From: CAYGLF01 sp964350945
GTDB taxonomy: Bacteria; Chlamydiota; Chlamydiia; Chlamydiales; JAAZZY01
NCBI GenBank assembly: GCA_964350945.1
Contig: CAYGLF010000005.1
Span: forward strand, 1-64,000
DNA length: 64,000 nucleotides
Direction: 5' to 3'
The notes beneath the pieces are model-generated. The model searched no databases and had not been told where the DNA came from. It worked only from the letters and a program-made list of their open reading frames with translations. Position numbers and translations under genes: made by a program. Shown piece by piece: positions 26,091 through 34,410 of this stretch. Each line of letters begins with the position of its first letter. The stretch's first letter is position 1.

Positions 26091-26447
26091 TGGTAACTCC
26101 TAATTATTTGAAAAGTGTAAGCATGATTCATACAACAAACACTTATATTTAAATTGTTAGAAAATCTTATAGTGCAAATGTGTTTTTTACAATTTAAAAA
26201 TTTACCTTAGAAATAACCCTAATTAAACTAGCCAGGCCTATGCTCTGCCTAACTAGAGGAAGTTGGACGCGTTCGGACCTTTTGAGTAGAACCATACTGC
26301 CACAAGCCTCCGGAGTTTTACTGGCTCTACTTCCAAGGACATAGTTTGGTTACTAGAAGTGATTCTACCAAGAACTATGTGGATCAATGATTTTCATGGT
26401 TAAAAATCTCTTGATTTGCTAAAATACCCAGAAACTAGGCATTTTAA
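26091..26447. other. 357-bp intergenic region with nested inverted repeats, possible element remnant
   Basis: No gene is supported. 26250-26335 is richer in GC than its surroundings and has nested complementary pieces (GGAAGT/ACTTCC, GTAGA/TCTAC, GCCA/TGGC). Next, ACATAGTT at 26339-26346 pairs with AACTATGT at 26373-26380, the stem extended by TGGT/ACCA. Read on the minus strand, a short frame contains SKTPEACGSMVLLKRSERV without a start. This could be a dispersed repeat, a structured RNA or a decayed transposon end. Confidence 0.35.
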
Positions 26448-26963
26448 ATGAGAACAGTCAACAAAACACGATATGCTATTTTAGGAGTGCTCCTTGAAAA
26501 GCCAAGCACGGGATACGAGATCAAGTCTCTAATGCAAAGATCGACCGCCTATTTCTGGCGTGAGTCCGACTCAACAATTTATCCGATGCTAAAGGTGCTG
26601 GCAAAAGAGAAAAAAGTTTGCTCTAAGGTTGTATATGTGGGAAAGAAAAAGAAAGAGATTTTTTCCATTACAGATGCGGGGCGACATGAGTTTAACGCCT
26701 GGCTAGAAGGTCCAACGGGATCCGAAAATCCACGTAATGAGTTTCTCTTAAAATTCTTTTTTGCGACAAAGCAGAAAGAGATGATTCGACTACTCCGAGA
26801 GAGGTTGAAGAAGGTTGAAAAAACATACGATGATTACAAGAATATAGAAGAGAGACTAGAGAGCCTACCGGCCTCTTCTCGCAAAACAATCCGACTCAAA
26901 GCTCTGAGATATGGAATCAATCACCTTAATTCAGAAATTCAGTGGTTAAAAAAAGAATCTTAG
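26448..26963 (+). CDS. PadR-family transcriptional regulator
   Basis: Winged-helix regulator of 171 residues: YAILGVLLEKPSTGYEIKSL then STIYPMLKVLAKEKKV and EIFSITDAGRHEFNAWL are PadR signatures, followed by the C-terminal dimerisation helices. It precedes a flavin monooxygenase by 22 bp and most likely represses this pair until a phenolic or drug-like ligand is present. The pair looks slightly richer in GC than the flanks, suggesting acquisition. Confidence 0.88.
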   Translation: MRTVNKTRYAILGVLLEKPSTGYEIKSLMQRSTAYFWRESDSTIYPMLKVLAKEKKVCSKVVYVGKKKKEIFSITDAGRHEFNAWLEGPTGSENPRNEFLLKFFFATKQKEMIRLLRERLKKVEKTYDDYKNIEERLESLPASSRKTIRLKALRYGINHLNSEIQWLKKES

Positions 26964-26985
26964 TTTCAAGCACAGGAGATTTTAA

Positions 26986-28563
26986 ATGCACCAGGTAATA
27001 ATCATCGGCGGGGGCCCAGTAGGTTTGTCAGCGGCCATCTGTTTAGCAGAGCAGGGTATCGCATCCGTGCTCGTCGAGAAACATCCATCTACAACCGATC
27101 ATCCAAAAGCAAGAGGTGTGAATGGACGTACCATGGAGCTATTCCGCTCCTGGGGTATAGAGGATCGCATGAAACAATACCAAATGCCGAGAGAGGCGTA
27201 CCGCTTCACTTGGCTAGAAGATCTACAAGGAAAAGAAATCACCCGCGTTCCCGCTACAGTAGATTACAGTCAATATAGTCCAACTGAAAACGCAATCATT
27301 GCACAAGACGACGTGGAAAAAGAGCTATTTATCAAAGCGAAAAGCATGCCTCTGATTGACCTTAGGTTTGATACGGAAATGGTCCATGCCTCTCAAGATG
27401 AGAAGCAGGTTGTCGTGGAGATCCATAATAAGGCTCACAAACAAAAAGAGCGGTTGACTGCACACTATTTAATCGCAGCAGACGGAGCCCGTAGCTCGTT
27501 GAGAAAGCTTTTTGGGGTTGAAATGGAAGGGGCAGACAACCTGGGTTTATTCTGTAATATCTATTGCGAGATGAACCTTGATAAGTACATTTATCATAGA
27601 CCAAGCGTGGGCTTTATGTTCACCCGTCCAGATATCATGGGAACTTTTATGCTTGCAAAGGACTGTCAGAGAAAATGGCTTGTTGGAGCACGCATCGATG
27701 CGTATCCTCAATTAACTAGAGGAATGTTTACAGAGGAATTCTGCATCGATTTTGTTAAAAAGATTGTAAGCGATCCAGATGTTGAGGTGCGTTTTATTAA
27801 TAAATCTTTTTGGACAATGGCAGCCCTAATTGCAAACCAGTACCGGGTTGACAGAGTACTTTTTGTTGGAGATGCAGCCCATCGATTGCCACCCACCGGA
27901 GGCTTTGGAATGAATACCGGCATCCAAGATGTTCATAATTTGGGTTGGAAGCTTGCAATGGTACTTAACAACCATGCCAAGGACTCACTATTGGATACCT
28001 ACTTCACCGAGCGATCACAAATTGCAAAAACCAATACGTTGTGGAGTGTGACCAATGCAAAAAGGTTTGAGACAATTTTCACTGCTTTAGCCCAGGGTGA
28101 TTTATCGACTTTTGAAGAAGCCTTAAGAGACCAAACACATCATATCAATAATATTCTGCTTGATCTGGGCTATGTTTATGGTAGCGAATATCAAAATCGA
28201 GACGAATACAAACCCTCAGCCGAAATAGGCGCTAGGGCCCCGCACTGTTGGTTAGAGAAAGACGCTAAACAGATCAGCTCTTTAGATCTATTCAACAAGC
28301 AATTTGTTTTAATGTGCCATCCTGAATCGAATTACTGGCAAGAAAGATATCAGAAATGGCCTTGTCGAGTTGTTACAATCGGCGAAGAGGGTGAGTATAA
28401 GAATCCTGATCATGATTTTCTCGCGCTTTACGGAATTTCCAAGAAAGGAGCTGTTTTAATAAGGCCCGATGGTCATGTTGCATGGCGAGCAAATGATGAG
28501 AAAGAACAGGTGGCTAATTTTTCATGGATGAAGAGATTATTTTTGGACTCAAAATCCAGTTGA
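26986..28563 (+). CDS. FAD-dependent aromatic/xenobiotic monooxygenase
   Basis: 525-residue class A flavin hydroxylase of the PheA/MhpA/rifampicin-monooxygenase type. VIIIGGGPVGLSAAICLAEQG binds FAD, ARGVNGRTMELFRSWG follows, YLIAADGARSSLRKLFG is the DG motif, VLFVGDAAHRLPPTGGFGMN the GD motif, and the C-terminal 130 residues form the thioredoxin-like domain of this subgroup. It would use NAD(P)H and oxygen on an aromatic compound; the substrate is unknown. AGGAG precedes ATG 26986, and it is co-transcribed with padR. Confidence 0.88.
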   Translation: MHQVIIIGGGPVGLSAAICLAEQGIASVLVEKHPSTTDHPKARGVNGRTMELFRSWGIEDRMKQYQMPREAYRFTWLEDLQGKEITRVPATVDYSQYSPTENAIIAQDDVEKELFIKAKSMPLIDLRFDTEMVHASQDEKQVVVEIHNKAHKQKERLTAHYLIAADGARSSLRKLFGVEMEGADNLGLFCNIYCEMNLDKYIYHRPSVGFMFTRPDIMGTFMLAKDCQRKWLVGARIDAYPQLTRGMFTEEFCIDFVKKIVSDPDVEVRFINKSFWTMAALIANQYRVDRVLFVGDAAHRLPPTGGFGMNTGIQDVHNLGWKLAMVLNNHAKDSLLDTYFTERSQIAKTNTLWSVTNAKRFETIFTALAQGDLSTFEEALRDQTHHINNILLDLGYVYGSEYQNRDEYKPSAEIGARAPHCWLEKDAKQISSLDLFNKQFVLMCHPESNYWQERYQKWPCRVVTIGEEGEYKNPDHDFLALYGISKKGAVLIRPDGHVAWRANDEKEQVANFSWMKRLFLDSKSS

Positions 28564-28697
28564 ATCCCAAATTTATCTCTATAAAAAGAGAGATGGGATC
28601 CAAATCCCGCACAATATTTTTTTCTTTAAATCTTTTTCACAGCAAATCGAGAACAGATAGTTCGATATTTGAAGAAGGGTTCGAAAAAGTTGAAAAA

Positions 28698-28755
28698 ACA
28701 CAGCTTGCAAGAGACCTTAGATCTAATTACGGCTAGGGCCCCTTGCAAGCTGTGT
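28698..28755 (-). terminator. Rho-independent terminator of ssrA
   Basis: ACACAGCTTGCAAG (28698-28711) and CTTGCAAGCTGTGT (28742-28755) form a perfect 14-bp stem just past the tmRNA 3' end. Read on the minus strand the stem is followed by TTTTTTCAACTTTTT. The 30-nt loop is long. Confidence 0.7.
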
Positions 28756-28765
28756 CTCAAAGAGT

Positions 28766-29180
28766 TGGAGGTGGAGAGAATCGAACTCTCGTCCTAAGCG
28801 AACTCCACATTAACCTCTACATGCATAGTACCCTAAGATTACGACAAGCTTTAATGTAGGGTACAACATTCCAAGCTCACCGGCCTTTTAAAATCTCGTA
28901 AGGGTCCTCAAAAAGCTAAACTAGACTCTTACACACCAAGAAAAATGACGATAATATTAAAACCCTTGGTCCAATTTTAACTTATCGAGCTGTTTAAACG
29001 GTTAAGTTTAAGCAGCTACTGCAAAAGTAGTGTTCACAACAGCAGGGCTGATGCTTCCGACTACTTTAGAGTTTGTTTGTGTTTTAGCAATTATGCTTGT
29101 GCCAGATGATTTAGGAGGCCCACTGACATCCTCCGCATGCAATTAATACTTCGTGCCCTAGTCGAAACCATTACACCCCC
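28766..29180 (-). ncRNA. ssrA: Transfer-messenger RNA
   Basis: Rescues stalled ribosomes and tags their products for proteolysis. On the minus strand the 5' end GGGGGTGTAATGGTTTCGAC pairs with the 3' CACCTCCA as an alanine-type acceptor stem that keeps the G3-U pair; TTCGATTC forms the T loop. CCA is not encoded. The tag frame runs from GCT at 29088 to TAA at 29008: 26 codons, beginning AKTQTNSKVV and ending TTFAVAA. Length is about 415 nt. It is a one-piece tmRNA, not permuted. Confidence 0.95.
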
Positions 29181-29307
29181 GTATCTATATACAGGAGTAA
29201 TTCTATCATAAACAGCACTTATTAAGCAATTTATTATTTGAATAGCTTTTATTAAGGTGATTAAAACTCAATTATGTCAAAATAAGTGGCAAATATTAAG
29301 GAAAAGC

Positions 29308-29868
29308 ATGGCACAACCACAACAAAAGATTTGGATTTTTTTTAAATCTTTTTTTAAAGACTTTAAACACACTGGATCGATTCTTCCAAGCTCAAAACAT
29401 CTTACAAATAAAATGCTGAAGGGTGTTGACTTTTCAAAACCCTGCAAAATTTTAGAGCTCGGCCCAGGAACTGGCTGCATGACCCATGAAATACTATCCA
29501 GAATGCACCCGGAGTCTGAGCTCGTCTGCATTGAGATAAACCCTTCATTTTGTGAAAATTTGCGCGCTTTAAAAACGGACAAACAACTGCGCATCATTGA
29601 AGCCTCTGCCCTTGACTTTGAAAAGCACCTAAGCTCTTTAAAATTTGACGCTGTCATTTCAGGACTTCCTCTTGCTAATTTCACAAGTCAAGAAATCGAT
29701 ATGATTTTTAATAACATCCAAAAATCACTTTCTAAAGATGGAAAATATATCCAATTTCAATATACGCTAAGAAACGACCGGCTCATTAAAAGCCGGTTCT
29801 CCAAAGTCAGCAAGAACTACTCTTTATTTAATTTTCCACCAGCCTTTGTCTATACTTGCTCTCTTTAA
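29308..29868 (+). CDS. SAM-dependent methyltransferase, PmtA-like
   Basis: 186 residues. FFKDFKHTGSILPSSKHLTNKM followed by ILELGPGTGCMTHEIL matches the small phosphatidylethanolamine N-methyltransferase/RsmA-like group, in which the GSILPSS box precedes the SAM loop; VISGLPLANF is the catalytic-side motif. It may methylate phospholipids, giving phosphatidylcholine, or another target. ATG 29308 with AAGGA 6 nt upstream is preferred over 29257. Its last 4 bp overlap the phoH stop tail to tail. Confidence 0.7.
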   Translation: MAQPQQKIWIFFKSFFKDFKHTGSILPSSKHLTNKMLKGVDFSKPCKILELGPGTGCMTHEILSRMHPESELVCIEINPSFCENLRALKTDKQLRIIEASALDFEKHLSSLKFDAVISGLPLANFTSQEIDMIFNNIQKSLSKDGKYIQFQYTLRNDRLIKSRFSKVSKNYSLFNFPPAFVYTCSL

Positions 29869-31238
29869 AGAACAGAAGCTGCAAGTGAAGATAATTCTGA
29901 ACGTTCAGTCACATCAAAAGTCATATGACCAAAAATTTTATGGTCACAAAATTTAGCGATGGCAAAGGTCAAGCCATTGGTATCTGCATCAAGGTATGGA
30001 TTGTCTATTTGAGAAGGGTCTCCCGCTAAAATCACCTTGGTCCCCTCTCCAGCTCTGGAAATCACGGTCTTGATTTCGTGAGGTGTTAAATTTTGAGCTT
30101 CATCAATGATAATGAACATACTTGGGAGTGTTCTTCCCCGGATATAGGTCACCGCTTCCAACTCTATTTTCTGACTCTCTTTAATCCAACGCAAGTTCTC
30201 TTGGCAGTCTTCATCATTTCCACCAGAGCTGCAGAGATATTCTAAGTTGTCGTAGATAGGCTGCATCCAGTGAAATAATTTCTCCTCTTTAGTCCCAGGC
30301 AGGTAACCGATGTCTTTTCCAAGCGGCATAATAGGGCGACTTACAAGGATCTTGGTGTATTTGGCTTCATCAAATATTTTCCTCAGTGCACAAGCTAAAG
30401 CTAAAAGTGTTTTTCCTGTTCCAGCCTGCCCCACAAGAGTCACAAGCTTAATATCATCTTTCAGCAGTAAATCAAGGGCGCACCGCTGCTGGATATTACG
30501 AGGTTTGATCCCCCATAAATCTCTAGGCAGCGCATTTAAAGATACTAATTGCTTTTGTTTTTTATGATAGCGTCCGACAACTTGGGTTTCATCATTACAT
30601 GTAAGCACACAATACTCGTTGGTATACATATCCTCATTTTCAAAATTGATCACTCCATCTTTTAGGAAAAGATCAATTTCTTTTTTAGAAACCTCAACAC
30701 TCTTGACCCCTGCATAAAGATCTTTATGCGAAATAGAGATATTTCTGTAATCCTCAACGTGAATGCCCATCATTTGAGCTTTCAGTCGAGTGGCAAAATC
30801 TTTAGAAATAAGCACGACATTGTCTTGCTCTTTAGAAATCATATGAGCAGCATGTAAAATTTGATTTCTTGATGTAGAATGTTCTAGATTTAAATGCCCG
30901 CTAATTTCATTTTTGTATTTAGAAAAAACCTGTAGTGTAGCTCCATTTTCAAGTTTGACTCCTGAAACAAGATCCATGTGCTTTGGATCAGAAGTTATAG
31001 TAGCCCCCCCTGCAGATTCTGAAACCAAATTCAATCGCTGACACTTCTTTTTAATTTCATCAAAAGAGCGCATCACAAGACGCGCATTTCTTCCTAAATC
31101 ATTAGGAAGTCTTTTCATGCTGTCTAGTTCTTCAATAACTGCAATGGGGATAATCAAGAGACAATTTTTAAAATTTTCCAAAGCTTTAGGGTCATATAAA
31201 AGAACATTGGTGTCTAAAATCAGAGTCTTCGAATGCAT
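29865..31238 (-). CDS. phoH: PIN-PhoH ATPase
   Basis: Two domains: an N-terminal PIN nuclease fold (LILDTNVLLYDPKALENF, VIEELDSMKR, RNARL) and a C-terminal PhoH P-loop ATPase (LVGQAGTGKTLLALACALRK, IIIDEAQNLTPHE, ILAGDPSQIDNPYLD). PhoH2-type proteins are described as RNA-unwinding nucleases; the role here is inferred. 457 residues. In C. trachomatis a PhoH gene lies in the CT015-CT020 block with ileS and lepB; here those genes sit 19 kb away. Confidence 0.9.
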   Translation of the reverse strand: MHSKTLILDTNVLLYDPKALENFKNCLLIIPIAVIEELDSMKRLPNDLGRNARLVMRSFDEIKKKCQRLNLVSESAGGATITSDPKHMDLVSGVKLENGATLQVFSKYKNEISGHLNLEHSTSRNQILHAAHMISKEQDNVVLISKDFATRLKAQMMGIHVEDYRNISISHKDLYAGVKSVEVSKKEIDLFLKDGVINFENEDMYTNEYCVLTCNDETQVVGRYHKKQKQLVSLNALPRDLWGIKPRNIQQRCALDLLLKDDIKLVTLVGQAGTGKTLLALACALRKIFDEAKYTKILVSRPIMPLGKDIGYLPGTKEEKLFHWMQPIYDNLEYLCSSGGNDEDCQENLRWIKESQKIELEAVTYIRGRTLPSMFIIIDEAQNLTPHEIKTVISRAGEGTKVILAGDPSQIDNPYLDADTNGLTFAIAKFCDHKIFGHMTFDVTERSELSSLAASVL

Positions 31239-31391
31239 TAAGTAAACCTTTTTTTGAATTTTAGTATCAAAAAGTCAAACTAGAACAACCTTCATTTCCT
31301 GCCAAGGGAAAACAGATAGTTTCTTAAGTCATTTACCTGGTTATACTTAAAAAGATCCCTTGCAAACAGAGCTGTTGTCTGCTAGTTTCTA

Positions 31392-31433
31392 TAGACCTTT
31401 ATGTTAAAATGCTTTATAATAAAGATTATAAAG
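31392..31433 (+). promoter_or_regulatory. Promoter with an overlapping hairpin before the SWIM gene
   Basis: TAGACC (31392-31397) and TATAAT (31415-31420) lie 17 bp apart. The -10 sits inside a perfect inverted repeat, CTTTATAAT (31412-31420) and ATTATAAAG (31425-31433), a possible operator. The rest of the 256-bp gap to phoH shows no gene. Confidence 0.4.
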
Positions 31434-31494
31434 TAATAGAATAAACAAAGTTTATTTAAAGCTAAACAGCTTAACCACTAGAGAGGTTCTAATT

Positions 31495-32208
31495 ATGCAA
31501 TTTATCATAAACCATAAAATGCTAAGTATTCCACCCTATGTTTCTACTACGTGGGACAGCATTACTTCCCTGCACTTAGACTCTAGTAACCAAGCCGGAA
31601 TCCTGATTATCTCATTACAAAATGGAGTTGTGGTTAAGATTCCCAATCTAAACCAAGATGTTTTGACTAAGATTTTCCAAACGCACACCCAGTACATGAC
31701 CGAAAAAACCAAACAACCCAAACAACAAGACCCTGGCCATATTTTTAATTTGGATAACCTTGCTAACCTTGGATTCCCGATGCGCTTTGGCGGCGCCTTA
31801 GAAGGACTCGGCGCTGCTATGCAGCATAACCCAGAACAATCTCAAGCTCCAGATCTCCCCAAAGAGGTCCTAGAAAAAATTTCAGCAGTTGCTAAAATTA
31901 TGGATACAGACCAAGGACTCACACAGGGTTTAAAGCCTGAACCGCACTGCAACTGCGTTCACTGCCAAATTGCCCGTGCAATTACTCAAGAAGGCGGTCA
32001 CCAAGAAGAATCCGAATTCCTGGAAGAAGTCTCCGATGAAGAGCTTAAATTTAGGAGTTGGGATATTTCACAATCTGGCGAAAAACTCTACACTGTTTCA
32101 AGTCCTTTAGACGCTGCAGAACATTATAGCGTGCATTTAGGAGACCCTATTGGATGTACCTGTGGTCAAAACAATTGTGAACATATTAAAGCCGTCTTAA
32201 ATTCATAA
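31495..32208 (+). CDS. Chlamydial protein with C-terminal SWIM-like zinc motif
   Basis: 237 residues. The N-terminal half has beta-strand-like IILISLQNG stretches and a glycine-rich GFPMRFGGALEGLGAAM. Two cysteine groups are visible: HCNCVHCQIA near residue 155 and, at the end, GCTCGQNNCEHIKAVL, which fits the CxCx(n)CxH pattern of SWIM zinc fingers. No signal peptide. By gene order it may correspond to the C. trachomatis gene next to phoH. Function unknown. GAGAGG 8 nt before ATG 31495. Confidence 0.65.
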   Translation: MQFIINHKMLSIPPYVSTTWDSITSLHLDSSNQAGILIISLQNGVVVKIPNLNQDVLTKIFQTHTQYMTEKTKQPKQQDPGHIFNLDNLANLGFPMRFGGALEGLGAAMQHNPEQSQAPDLPKEVLEKISAVAKIMDTDQGLTQGLKPEPHCNCVHCQIARAITQEGGHQEESEFLEEVSDEELKFRSWDISQSGEKLYTVSSPLDAAEHYSVHLGDPIGCTCGQNNCEHIKAVLNS

Positions 32209-32288
32209 AAAAGATGATTGAGAAAAAACATTAAAAGTCATACATTGTGCACAAATAACAATGTAACTGTCTTTTAGGAGTTTTAGCT

Positions 32289-33488
32289 ATGAAACGCGTT
32301 TTGTTTCTCATCGTCTTTACCTGCACATTATCAAACCCAATGCTCTGGGCAAAATCAACACAAACAACTCCCCCTCCCTCCTTTGAGGCTTTCACGGGGA
32401 AGGTAGCCGGTGAACGAGTTCGTTTAAGACTCGCACCTAATTTAGAAGGTCATGTTATCAAAGAACTTTCTACAGGAGACATCTTTGCAATTACTGCTGA
32501 GAACAATGAGTACTATGCTGTAAAGCCAAGTAAAGATATCAAGGCTTATATTTTCAGAACACACGTTCTTGATAATAAAATTGAAGGAGAGAGAGTCAAC
32601 ATTAGATTACAACCCAATCTAGAATCTCCAATACTCACTCAACTTAACTCAGGAAATAAAGTTCATGTTCACGCCTCTGAAAAAGGAAGTAAGTGGTTCG
32701 AAATTGATATGCCTGAAGATGTGACTTTTTGGGTTGCTAAAGATTATATTCAAAAAGTAGGCCCAGTAGAATATGCTGAAAAATATCAAGAACGTCTTGT
32801 AGAAGCTAACCAGATGCTTGCAACGGCAACCTTAATTAGCCAAGCTGAATTTAGAAAGCAATTCCAAGAAATTGATTTAAAAAGGGTGACTAAAAACTTT
32901 GAAAAAATTATCACTGACTTCAATGATATTGAAAGCGCTACAAACCAAGCAAAAACGGCTATTCAAAATTTACAAAAAAATTACTGCAACCAAAAGATCG
33001 CTTTTTTAGAAAACCAAGCAGGACAAGCGGCTCTTGAAGTCAAAACCTTAAATGCAAAACTTACCGACTTGAATCCTAAAGAATCAGTATTTAAATCAGA
33101 TGAGGGGCTACAAGACCCTTTCAAGAGTATTGCCCTTCCTGACACAATTACTGACAAAATGAAAATCTGGCAGCCGCTTGAGTATGCTCAGTTTCAAGCT
33201 TGGGGATTAAATCAAGCAACTGCAGAAGTAAGCTTACAAGAGTTCTATAAAGATGAGCTATTAAATGCAAAGACTCTTGAGGGAATCATTGAGCCATTTA
33301 ATAAGATTGTTAAACACAAGCCAGGTGATTACACGATTACTTTAGATGACCAAACGACCGCCTACATCTATAGCACGCATGTAAATCTAAATGATTTTTC
33401 AGGGAAAAAAGTTGCGGTTAAAGTAACCCCTAGAAACAACAACAACTTTGCATTTCCAGCTTACTACGTATTAGAAGTTCAGGATTAA
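32289..33488 (+). CDS. Exported tandem SH3b-domain protein, possible CT017/Ctad1-like adhesin
   Basis: Signal peptide (MKRVLFLIVFTCTLSNPMLWA), then two bacterial SH3 repeats: KVAGERVRLRLAPNLEGHVI and KIEGERVNIRLQPNLESPIL, each about 65 residues. A coiled-coil stretch (residues 160-250) and a C-terminal domain with PGDYTITLDDQTTAYIYSTH follow. C. trachomatis CT017 (Ctad1), reported to bind integrin beta1, has a similar place near phoH and SH3-like N-terminal domains; orthology is inferred from order and layout. AGGAG 8 nt upstream; a strong terminator follows. Confidence 0.7.
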   Translation: MKRVLFLIVFTCTLSNPMLWAKSTQTTPPPSFEAFTGKVAGERVRLRLAPNLEGHVIKELSTGDIFAITAENNEYYAVKPSKDIKAYIFRTHVLDNKIEGERVNIRLQPNLESPILTQLNSGNKVHVHASEKGSKWFEIDMPEDVTFWVAKDYIQKVGPVEYAEKYQERLVEANQMLATATLISQAEFRKQFQEIDLKRVTKNFEKIITDFNDIESATNQAKTAIQNLQKNYCNQKIAFLENQAGQAALEVKTLNAKLTDLNPKESVFKSDEGLQDPFKSIALPDTITDKMKIWQPLEYAQFQAWGLNQATAEVSLQEFYKDELLNAKTLEGIIEPFNKIVKHKPGDYTITLDDQTTAYIYSTHVNLNDFSGKKVAVKVTPRNNNNFAFPAYYVLEVQD

Positions 33489-33498
33489 ATCTTCACAT

Positions 33499-33537
33499 AG
33501 AGTAAGCCAAGCCTTTGGCTTACTCTTTTCCTTTTAA
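33499..33537 (+). terminator. Rho-independent terminator of the SH3b gene
   Basis: AGAGTAAGCCAA (33499-33510) pairs perfectly with TTGGCTTACTCT (33515-33526) around a 4-nt loop, followed by TTTTCCTTTT. Confidence 0.9.
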
Positions 33538-33543
33538 AAAAAT

Positions 33544-34302
33544 CTACATCTTCGTTGAGAGCCAATCAATAGCTCTAAGAGATCGATCAACAAACTCAAT
33601 ACTTCTATTTTGTAATACTGAAGACATCGGTCCACAGGCACAGACAATGCCTTTATCTAGAACAAGAGCTTGGTTACAAAACTCTTTTGCAATATCAAAA
33701 TCATGCGTGATAAAAATCACGCCTGCACCATGCCTTTGCTGATAGATCTTCAAAACATCTAGAACCAGCATTTGAAGAGGTTGATCTAGAGCACTTAAAA
33801 TTTCATCACAAATTAAAAGTTTGGGTTCGACACTCAACGCTCTTATGATAGCTATCCTCTGCCTTTCTCCCCCACTTAGACTTACAGGATATTTTTGCAA
33901 AAGAGCGCAGCTAATATTCAGCTGACTAGACAACGTATTAATGATCTTTACTGCCGTTTTTTTGTTACAGTTTCGGTAGAAAATAAGGGGTTCTATCAAC
34001 ATATCTATAATCTTCATATTCGGAGAAATCGACTCATACGGATTTTGGAAAATCAATTGAATTTGAGGATTATGACGTAAAAGTTTTTGAGAAGATCTTT
34101 TCCCCAAAAAGTTGAACTCCCCAGTTTCAGCGATTAAGTATCCTTTTAGGATCTTCGCCAGAGTTGTTTTCCCGGCCCCAGAGGGTCCTAAAAGAGCGAC
34201 CCTATCAAATGATCTTATGGATAAAGAAAGCGGCCTTAGAGCGGCCCCATCATGAGAATATTTTTTTGAGATCTGATCAGCTTCTAAGATTAAAGCATTC
34301 AT
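33544..34302 (-). CDS. ABC transporter ATPase, peptide/nickel type, orphan
   Basis: About 252 residues with Walker A GPSGAGKTTL, Q loop IFQNPYESISPNM, signature LSGGERQR, Walker B LLICDEILSALD and the switch histidine FITHDFD. It resembles DppF/AppF subunits of oligopeptide or metal importers. No permease or binding protein is present in the window, so partners must lie elsewhere. ATG 34302 starts with the typical strand (MNALILEADQISKKY); 34344 adds an unlikely hydrophobic extension. No Shine-Dalgarno is seen. Confidence 0.82.
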   Translation of the reverse strand: MNALILEADQISKKYSHDGAALRPLSLSIRSFDRVALLGPSGAGKTTLAKILKGYLIAETGEFNFLGKRSSQKLLRHNPQIQLIFQNPYESISPNMKIIDMLIEPLIFYRNCNKKTAVKIINTLSSQLNISCALLQKYPVSLSGGERQRIAIIRALSVEPKLLICDEILSALDQPLQMLVLDVLKIYQQRHGAGVIFITHDFDIAKEFCNQALVLDKGIVCACGPMSSVLQNRSIEFVDRSLRAIDWLSTKM

Positions 34303-34343
34303 TGCGATTATTTTAATTACAAAAAATAAAATAAGAGAATGCA

Positions 34344-34382
34344 CAAAAAAAGCTTTATTTCATAGAAAAATGAAATAAAGCT
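34344..34382 (-). terminator. Terminator of the ribosomal protein operon
   Basis: AGCTTTATTTCAT (34351-34363) and ATGAAATAAAGCT (34370-34382) form a perfect 13-bp stem with a 6-nt loop. Read on the minus strand a TTTTTTT run follows, 28 bp after the rplQ stop. Confidence 0.9.
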
Positions 34383-34410
34383 CTTTAAATAAAAGGTCTA
34401 GGCTAAAAAC

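Noticed and set aside
28524..28736. 70-codon frame overlapping the end of the monooxygenase
   Set aside because: Overlaps the ssrA terminator hairpin and has no binding site.
28766..28790. Attachment-site duplication of the tmRNA 3' end
   Set aside because: No second copy of the T-arm/acceptor sequence and no integrase were seen in the window, so an integrated island is not proven.
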